Under the pieces are notes generated by a model. That model did no database searches. It was not told the DNA's origin and worked only from the letters and a program-made list of their open reading frames with translations. DNA of 10,650 nt from Bordetella parapertussis (GTDB lineage Bacteria > Pseudomonadota > Gammaproteobacteria > Burkholderiales > Burkholderiaceae_D): NCBI GenBank assembly GCA_945867725.1, contig CAMBJI010000044.1, positions 1-10,650 on the forward strand. The letters are read 5' to 3'. How positions within the stretch are numbered: position 1 is the first letter of the stretch; each line of letters starts with the position of its first letter. The position numbers were made by a program, and so were the translations under genes. Positions 6,288 to 10,650 of this stretch are shown here, piece after piece.

Positions 6288-6794
6288 TCAGGCGTCCACC
6301 TTTGGCGCGATCAGCCCCTCGCGCTCCAGCAAGGGATAGAGGCCACCAGCCTTGAGCAGATCGAGTAGCGGCGGCGGCAAACCGATGGTGGAGAGGCTGG
6401 TGTTGCGCGTCAGGTTGCGCACCGTACAGGCATCGAAATCCACTTCAGCCATATCACCTTCTTCAAATGCATCGAACACGCCGATGCATTCCAGTGCCGG
6501 GAAGGCGAAGTTAACGCAATTGCGAAAAAACAAGCCGTTCAGTGAGTTGGCCAGCAGGCAGCCCAGTCCGATGTTTTTCAGCGAGCGCGCGGCTGGCCGG
6601 CTGGAACCCATGCCGAAGTTTTTGCCGCCAATCAATATATCGCCAGGCTGCACCTGATCGACCCAGCCAGGGCGATTGGCTTTGAAGACAAAGCGCGCCT
6701 GTTCGGCGGGCGTCAGAAAAAAAGCAAGATTGGGCAGGATCAGGTCAGTGTTAATGTTGTCGCCGATTTTCCAGACTCTAGCGGTGAATTTCAT
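6288..6794 (-). CDS. LeuD/DmdB-type hydro-lyase small subunit
   Basis: 168 residues, the length of the short LeuD2/archaeal-type swivelling subunit rather than the roughly 200-residue enterobacterial LeuD. It pairs with the Fe-S subunit encoded just upstream to form a cytoplasmic aconitase-superfamily dehydratase/isomerase. Motifs: GDNINTDLI (11-19) and GGKNFGMGSSRPAAR (56-70). In isopropylmalate isomerase and aconitase the latter loop is GSSRE-H/Q-A and contacts substrate. Here Arg66 is kept but Glu-His is replaced by Pro-Ala, pointing to a substrate other than 3-isopropylmalate. A known dehydratase of this architecture is 2,3-dimethylmalate dehydratase (DmdAB) of nicotinate fermentation. 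The ATG at 6794 has GGAAG close upstream (6798-6802). It is the second gene of a two-gene unit, 57 bases after the large subunit. Substrate assignment is inference. Confidence 0.85.
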   Translation of the reverse strand: MKFTARVWKIGDNINTDLILPNLAFFLTPAEQARFVFKANRPGWVDQVQPGDILIGGKNFGMGSSRPAARSLKNIGLGCLLANSLNGLFFRNCVNFAFPALECIGVFDAFEEGDMAEVDFDACTVRNLTRNTSLSTIGLPPPLLDLLKAGGLYPLLEREGLIAPKVDA

Positions 6795-6851
6795 AGGCTT
6801 CCAGATGGGACGTTAGTGCTTATGGGTGGGCAACAAAAAAGGCGTGTACGC

Positions 6852-8105
6852 TTAACCCAGAAAATGACGCGGATCAGTAATCATGCCGCGCACTGCGGAG
6901 GCCGCGACAGTGGCAGGGGATGCCATGTAGATGCGCGCGCTTGGGTCGCCCATGCGGCCCTTGAAGTTGCGCGTCGAAGCCGTGATGCAGGTTTCGTTGG
7001 GCCCGAGCACGCCCATGTGACCGCCGCCACAGGCGCCGCAAGTGGCCGGTGTAACTACTGCGCCGGCTTCCATCAGCGTTTCAATAATGCCAAGGCGCAG
7101 TGCTTCACGATAGACGGTTTGCGAACCGGGCGTGATGATTAGACGCACTTTGTTCGAGACCTGCCTGCCCTTGAGGATTAGGGCGGCCAGTTGCAGGTCG
7201 TCCAGCGTACCGTTAGCGCACGAACCAATGAAGGCTTGGTGGATTACTGTACCTTCAGCTGCCGACACCGGTTGTGAGTTGTTGACCACCGTGTCGGGAA
7301 AGGCGACCAGCGGCGCCAAAGTGCCCAAGTCGATCTTACGCACCGCCGCATAGTGCGCGTCGGCGTCGGCATAGACTGGTGTGAAGTGCGCATGATTGCG
7401 CGCCCGCACCCAGTCGAGCATTAGCGGGTCGGGTTCGAAGGTGGCAAATTCGGCTGACAATTCGGCCGACATTGTGGTGATGGTCTTGCGCGCATTGATG
7501 CTCAGGTTGGCCAGGCCGGAGCCGCCATACTCGACGTTCATGGTTGCATGGTCGCCATACTGGCCGGCAATCTGCAGAAAGGCATCTTTGGTCGTGACGA
7601 CGGGCGACAATTTGCCCTCTAGCTCGTAGCGCACCGTTTCACCGACGCGAAACCAGGTTTCACCCTTGGTCGCTGCATACACGACATCAGGAGCGCCCAC
7701 GCCCCGAGCGGCGCAGTTGAAAACGCCGGCGCTACATGTGTGGGAATCGCTGCATAGCAGTACCGAACCGGGCAGGCCGTAAGCATGGTCGGCCACCAGC
7801 TGATGGCTGATGCCCTGCGTAGGGCCTACATCGTGAAAGCGCTTGATGCCGAATTTTTCGACAAAGCGCCGACCAGTTTGCTGCGCCGCCGCGCTTTGCT
7901 GGGTGGCGGCTGGGACGCGATGATCGAACACGACAACAATGCGTTCTGGGTCGCGCATCTTGAGAATATCGCGCCACTGGCTGGGCATAAAATTGTTATC
8001 AAACAGAATGACCGTATCGACCTCGACCGTCACCAGATCGCCCGGCCCAACCTTGCTGCGGCCGCTCTTAGAAGCCAATATTTTTTCAATGACCGTCATG
8101 CCCAT
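6852..8105 (-). CDS. LeuC/DmdA-type hydro-lyase large subunit ([4Fe-4S] aconitase superfamily)
   Basis: 417 residues, the size of the shorter LeuC/homoaconitase-type large subunits (E. coli-type LeuC is about 466). It carries the [4Fe-4S] cluster of a cytoplasmic dehydratase that removes and re-adds water on hydroxy-di/tricarboxylates. All three cluster cysteines are visible: Cys296 in IGSCANGTLDDL, and Cys356 and Cys359 in TCGACGGGHMGVL. Other marks are FDH (60-62), CSDSHTCSAG (118-126) and the C-terminal STRNFKGRMG (377-386). Small changes from LeuC (GSCAN for GSCTN, CGACGGG for CGPCLGG, STRNF for NRNF) fit a side branch of the family. AAGGAG (8111-8116) lies 5 bases before the first ATG; a second ATG two codons in is less well placed. 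It is transcribed with the LeuD-like gene after a long structured leader. Primary leucine biosynthesis seems less likely, given the lyase neighbours and no leuA/leuB. Confidence 0.87.
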   Translation of the reverse strand: MGMTVIEKILASKSGRSKVGPGDLVTVEVDTVILFDNNFMPSQWRDILKMRDPERIVVVFDHRVPAATQQSAAAQQTGRRFVEKFGIKRFHDVGPTQGISHQLVADHAYGLPGSVLLCSDSHTCSAGVFNCAARGVGAPDVVYAATKGETWFRVGETVRYELEGKLSPVVTTKDAFLQIAGQYGDHATMNVEYGGSGLANLSINARKTITTMSAELSAEFATFEPDPLMLDWVRARNHAHFTPVYADADAHYAAVRKIDLGTLAPLVAFPDTVVNNSQPVSAAEGTVIHQAFIGSCANGTLDDLQLAALILKGRQVSNKVRLIITPGSQTVYREALRLGIIETLMEAGAVVTPATCGACGGGHMGVLGPNETCITASTRNFKGRMGDPSARIYMASPATVAASAVRGMITDPRHFLG

Positions 8106-8307
8106 TTGAACTCCTTACCGCTTAGCGCGCTTGCAGAGAAGGTTGCTGCGCATGCTTTGCATGCCGCTGGACGAGACAGTGGCTACATTGCTTTTACAAG
8201 ACCCAGTTTAGCGCCTGAGGCAGGCCGCCGAGCGAGCGCCCAGCGTAAATTGAGAACGGTTTACAACTGGGCTCTTTGTAACGAATTAATTACTTGTTGC
8301 CCAGATA
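8106..8307 (-). promoter_or_regulatory. Non-coding, hairpin-rich leader upstream of the LeuC/LeuD-like genes
   Basis: About 200 bases between the heme O synthase stop and the LeuC-like start, with no convincing gene. GCCCAG occurs at 8238-8243 and 8299-8304, and its complement CTGGGC at 8267-8272 lies between them. The middle element can pair with either flank. With 8238-8243 the helix is extended by GTAAA (8245-8249) against TTTAC (8260-8264). With 8299-8304 it is extended by GTAA/TTAC. TTACAA (8261-8266) and TTGTAA (8276-8281) form a third alternative. GCCTG/CAGGC (8213-8225) and GCATGC/GCATGC (8150-8164) are two further small hairpins. No U-run follows any of them, so none is a classic terminator. 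No convincing promoter was found. A regulatory leader is inference. Confidence 0.35.
8150..8164. repeat. Perfect inverted repeat GCATGC-TTT-GCATGC
   Basis: Two GCATGC palindromes separated by three bases form a 6-bp hairpin, 45 bases upstream of the LeuC-like ATG. It could be an operator half-site pair or an mRNA hairpin; it is also short enough to be chance. Confidence 0.45.
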
Positions 8308-9204
8308 TCAAAGTAAGTAATGGTCAAATAAAAGCGCTACAAATAACAGACTCAAGTGAATCAAAGAAAATCTGAAAGTTTGACGTGCCAGTGCGTCTGA
8401 ATAGGAGCGCCAGAGTCTGAATCCGTACCAGCAGAAACACAGACTTAATACCACTGCCGCCATCAGGTAGAGCCAGGAACTCATTCCATAAATAAATGGC
8501 ATCAGGCAGGCGGGGAACAAAATTATGGTGTACAGAAGAATTTGCAGTCGGGTGAACTGGTTGCCGTGCGTGACGGGAAGCATGGGAAGGCCTGACTTGC
8601 GATACTCCTCTACTCTATACAGAGCCAGCGCCCAGAAATGGGGTGGCGTCCATAGAAATATGATGAGGAAAAGTAACAATGCCTCAGGCTCAACCTGCCC
8701 GGTCATAGCAGCCCATCCAAGTACTGGAGGCATCGCACCCGAGGCACCGCCGATCACAATATTCTGTGGTGTCAGTGGCTTAAGAACCACCGTGTAAATA
8801 ATGGCATAGCCAAAGAAGGTGGCAATGGTGAGCCACATCGTTAAGGGATTCACCCAGACATGCAACAAAACAGAACCAGTCACAAAAAGGACCAGCGAAA
8901 AAAACAAAATTTGGCTATCGATGAATTCACCCTTAGCGGTGGCGCGCCAAGCAGTGCGCTTCATTTTGGCATCAATGCCTTTTTCGATGAAGCAATTAAA
9001 AACAGCTGCAGCCGATGCCACAAGCCATATACCCAAGCTGGCGAGAAAGCCGCGTAAGATTTCCTGCTCGCTAGGAAACCCCGGCACGGCTAGAACCATG
9101 CCAATCAAAGCACAAAACACAATAAGTTGAACTACACGCGGCTTGGTTAATGCATACAGCTGCAGAAAAATGGCAGGTTTATAGGGGCTGGCGAGAATAT
9201 TCAT
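8308..9204 (-). CDS. ctaB: Protoheme IX farnesyltransferase (heme O synthase)
   Basis: 298 residues, the normal length. This UbiA-family polytopic inner-membrane enzyme adds a farnesyl group to heme b to make heme O, the cofactor or heme A precursor for heme-copper oxidases. Visible signatures: LTKPRVVQL (19-27); the prenyl-diphosphate site N70-x3-E74-x3-D78-x2-M81-x-R83-T84; [17 protein letters not shown] (137-153) with GAMPPVLGW (156-164); [11 protein letters not shown] (185-195); and [14 protein letters not shown] (201-214). Roughly eight or nine hydrophobic helices are apparent. The first acidic residue of the usual Asp-rich motif is Glu74, a conservative change. AGGA (9210-9213) lies 5 bases before the ATG. 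The upstream gene ends 16 bases away, so it is co-transcribed with the oxidase-related genes. The symbol cyoE is also used for this family. Confidence 0.95.
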   Translation of the reverse strand: MNILASPYKPAIFLQLYALTKPRVVQLIVFCALIGMVLAVPGFPSEQEILRGFLASLGIWLVASAAAVFNCFIEKGIDAKMKRTAWRATAKGEFIDSQILFFSLVLFVTGSVLLHVWVNPLTMWLTIATFFGYAIIYTVVLKPLTPQNIVIGGASGAMPPVLGWAAMTGQVEPEALLLFLIIFLWTPPHFWALALYRVEEYRKSGLPMLPVTHGNQFTRLQILLYTIILFPACLMPFIYGMSSWLYLMAAVVLSLCFCWYGFRLWRSYSDALARQTFRFSLIHLSLLFVALLFDHYLL

Positions 9205-9220
9205 ATATATCCTGCTTGAT

Positions 9221-9781
9221 TCAGGAATGACGTGCCATCCCTAATTTGCGCTGTAGGACAATAAGCCAGTATTGGTGACTCTCTTCAATACCAGCCTGCT
9301 CCAGATTAGGATGAATTTTTATAAGTTGATCTAAGATCAATTTTTGCGATGGTTCAAGATCCACAAAAAAAACATGCTTGCCTGCGGCCAAGACCTCTTC
9401 GAATCGGACAAATTTGTAATTAGGTTTCTGGATGCCAATGAGGCCCCCTTCCCAAGTACAAAATCCAATCAATACAACTACCAGAAATAAAAATGGCATC
9501 CAGCCTGTGGGTGAACTTGCCCAGCCAAACTGCTGTACCGCCAACAGTATCAGCAGCGACAGCACCGCACCGATAATCGCACCTTGATAACTGGTATGCA
9601 CAACGTCACTTTTCATTACAGATTGAACTTCATGCAGGTGCTGATGCTTGGCCACCTCCGCATCATCAAGGCTCAATACATGAATTTGTGGTGTTGATAT
9701 GCCGGCAGCTTCAAGTTGATCTTCAAAGTCCTCCAGCTCGTCAAGGCTGGTACCAATAAAGTAATGTCGCTGCATATTCAT
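9221..9781 (-). CDS. Unrecognised two-helix membrane protein in the oxidase operon
   Basis: 186 residues, function unknown. An N-terminal soluble part of about 60 residues is acidic ([16 protein letters not shown], 12-27) and contains a His-rich piece, KHQHLHEV (45-52). Two hydrophobic helices follow at about 66-84 and 93-113; the second ends in the glycine-rich [13 protein letters not shown] (106-118). The C-terminal domain of about 70 residues includes [11 protein letters not shown] (134-144). Similar proteins are, to my recollection, sometimes labelled NAD/FAD-utilizing enzymes, but I see no Rossmann GxGxxG motif and would not accept that label. The ATG at 9781 is preceded by AGAGG (9789-9793) at 7 bases; another ATG two codons later is possible. 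It lies between cytochrome c (51 bases upstream) and heme O synthase (16 bases downstream), which suggests a role linked to the oxidase or its assembly. Confidence 0.78.
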   Translation of the reverse strand: MNMQRHYFIGTSLDELEDFEDQLEAAGISTPQIHVLSLDDAEVAKHQHLHEVQSVMKSDVVHTSYQGAIIGAVLSLLILLAVQQFGWASSPTGWMPFLFLVVVLIGFCTWEGGLIGIQKPNYKFVRFEEVLAAGKHVFFVDLEPSQKLILDQLIKIHPNLEQAGIEESHQYWLIVLQRKLGMARHS

Positions 9782-9832
9782 TTATGAGCCTCTTAAAGTC
9801 TATACCTGAGAATCCTGAGAGGATAGGTTGGG

Positions 9833-10324
9833 TTACTTCACTTGTGAAACCATATAGTCAACCGCCAACTTGACCTCAAGCTCAGATAAAGAGGTATTAC
9901 CACCCTTTGCAGGCATGACTCCCTGTGGCCCCTGAATACCGTTCAAGGCGCCAGCGTACAAAGCTTGGATCCCTTTTGCGAGCCTTAATTTCCACTGCGC
10001 TTTATCCCCCACTTTGGGCGCACCAGCTAGGCCAGGCATGTGGCAGGCTGAACAATTCTGGCTGTATACCTGCGCCCCATCCTTAACAGCCACAGCGGGT
10101 ACGCCTGAGGCTGCAGGCACCGCAGGCGTTGACAAAGACACACTGCCAATACGAGTGATGCGGTCTTGAACGCTTTGACCGTTCGATATCAGTGCCGTGC
10201 GAGCTTGGTTAAGCCGGTCGGGCAGCGTTGTATGGTGATCGACCAGTTGGTAGGTAAAGAATGAAAGGGCAGAAAAAGATCCTGCCAAAACAATAAAGTG
10301 AATGAAGTATTTTTTTTGAAACAT
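9833..10324 (-). CDS. Membrane-anchored monoheme cytochrome c (class I, c5-like)
   Basis: 163 residues. An uncleaved-looking hydrophobic N terminus (about 8-27, after MFQKK) probably anchors the protein to the periplasmic face of the inner membrane. A linker of about 50 residues rich in Ala, Pro, Val and Ser leads to a C-terminal c-type domain. The heme motif is CSACH (91-95). The likely axial Met137 lies in GVMPAKGG, a pattern typical of cytochrome c5-type domains. It would carry electrons to the terminal oxidase whose subunit IV is encoded just upstream. AAGGTGAG (10333-10340) is 8 bases before the ATG. It sits 59 bases after the subunit IV stop and 51 bases before the next gene. It could be cleaved as a signal peptide, but there is no clear A-x-A site. 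Confidence 0.88.
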   Translation of the reverse strand: MFQKKYFIHFIVLAGSFSALSFFTYQLVDHHTTLPDRLNQARTALISNGQSVQDRITRIGSVSLSTPAVPAASGVPAVAVKDGAQVYSQNCSACHMPGLAGAPKVGDKAQWKLRLAKGIQALYAGALNGIQGPQGVMPAKGGNTSLSELEVKLAVDYMVSQVK

Positions 10325-10383
10325 GCCAATATCTCACCTTGTAATAAGTTAGAAGAAGAGTTTGCAAGAGAAACTAAGAGCTA

Positions 10384-10650
10384 CTAAATCAAGTTTTTAA
10401 GAAAAAATACACTTCGGGTAAAAAAAGTGTGGTCCGCCTCAAGTGAGGCAATACCAATAAAAGTTAGTAATAAAAGGGGAGGTATCATGATGGCGTACAT
10501 TAAAGCCAGCCTTTCCCACATCATGTGCATAAAAATAGCCACGATCAAGCCAGCTTTGAGGAGCATAAAGATAATAATCAAAGACCAACGCAAATAACCT
10601 TGAAGATTAAGATAGTCAACCATGTAGGAGGCCATACTCAGAACGAAGAG
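10384..10650 (-). CDS. Cytochrome c oxidase subunit IV, prokaryotic type (COX4_pro), 5' end beyond window
   Basis: 88 residues are visible, from LFVLSMASYMVDYLN at the right edge to LKNLI at the stop. This is a small three-helix inner-membrane subunit of bacterial heme-copper oxidases. It has the end of helix 1 at the edge, helix 2 SLIIIFMLLKAGLIVAIFMH, the basic-acidic turn MWER, and helix 3 MIPPLLLLTFIGIASLEA. The pattern LKAGLIV-x-x-FMH followed by WER and a PPLLLL helix is characteristic of COX4_pro proteins. An ATG at 10635 could be read as a start, but it falls inside the first helix, has no ribosome site in the visible sequence, and the frame stays open to the edge. The gene is therefore treated as truncated. 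Subunits I-III are expected beyond the right edge. It is the first visible gene of the minus-strand operon leading to heme O synthase. Confidence 0.85.
   Translation of the reverse strand, partial: LFVLSMASYMVDYLNLQGYLRWSLIIIFMLLKAGLIVAIFMHMMWERLALMYAIMIPPLLLLTFIGIASLEADHTFFTRSVFFLKNLI

Noticed and set aside
6205..6294. Direct repeat GTCAGGCG at 6205-6212 and 6287-6294, and repeated GCGTCAT between the convergent genes
   Set aside because: Seven- and eight-base repeats in a short GC-rich gap are expected by chance; there is no hairpin plus T-run for a convergent terminator.
6852..8105. Assignment of the two-subunit hydro-lyase as leucine-pathway leuC/leuD
   Set aside because: Family membership is clear, but the GSSRPAAR loop, short subunit lengths and absence of leuA/leuB beside lyase genes make a specific leucine-biosynthesis name unsafe.
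7785..8375. Plus-strand 196-codon frame spanning the LeuC-like gene start, its leader and the end of ctaB
   Set aside because: It is antisense to two well-supported genes and shows no domain, signal peptide or ribosome site; its length reflects the GC-rich opposite-strand coding region.
10633..10635. ATG at 10635 as the true start of the subunit IV gene
   Set aside because: The frame is open to the window edge and the five upstream codons (LFVLS) continue a hydrophobic helix as in COX4_pro proteins; the gene is most likely truncated by the edge.

Overview
The window looks like chromosomal DNA of a betaproteobacterium, most likely Burkholderiales. The reasons are three Bug/TctC-type periplasmic solute receptors (a family greatly expanded in that order), ICL/PEP-mutase-family lyases next to them, and a minus-strand group of cytochrome-oxidase-related genes with a heme O synthase. 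This assignment is inferred from family content only.

Layout. (1) Positions 1-139, minus: the first 46 codons of an Old Yellow Enzyme-type NADH:flavin oxidoreductase running off the left edge. A 234-base AT-rich divergent intergenic region follows. (2) 374-2886, plus: ICL/PEP-mutase lyase A, Bug receptor 1 and an HD-domain-like protein, closely spaced and probably one transcript. (3) 3067-6184, plus: Bug receptor 2 (TTG start, preceded by promoter-like hexamers and followed by a good intrinsic terminator), lyase B and Bug receptor 3. (4) 6288-8105, minus: a two-subunit LeuC/LeuD-type [4Fe-4S] hydro-lyase, converging on the receptors. (5) 8106-8307: a roughly 200-base non-coding leader upstream of the hydro-lyase, with several mutually exclusive hairpins. 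(6) 8308-10650, minus: heme O synthase, an unrecognised two-helix membrane protein, a membrane-anchored class I cytochrome c, and a COX4_pro-type oxidase subunit IV that runs off the right edge.

How the genes may work together. Regions 2-4 read as an organic-acid uptake and breakdown locus. The Bug receptors would capture a carboxylate in the periplasm. The LeuCD-like enzyme could hydrate or isomerise an unsaturated or branched di- or tricarboxylate. The lyases could then split the resulting malate- or citrate-like acid by retro-Claisen/aldol cleavage, as 2,3-dimethylmalate lyase and methylisocitrate lyase do. The membrane partners TctA and TctB are not in the window, so the transporter core must be encoded elsewhere. 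Region 6 is the distal end of a terminal oxidase operon whose main subunits lie beyond the right edge.

Base composition differs by block. Hand counts of single 60-base lines give about 52-53% GC in region 2, about 65-68% in regions 3-4, and mostly 32-40% (one line 60%) in region 6. This suggests a mosaic. There is no tRNA, rRNA, CRISPR array, transposase or obvious IS end in the window.
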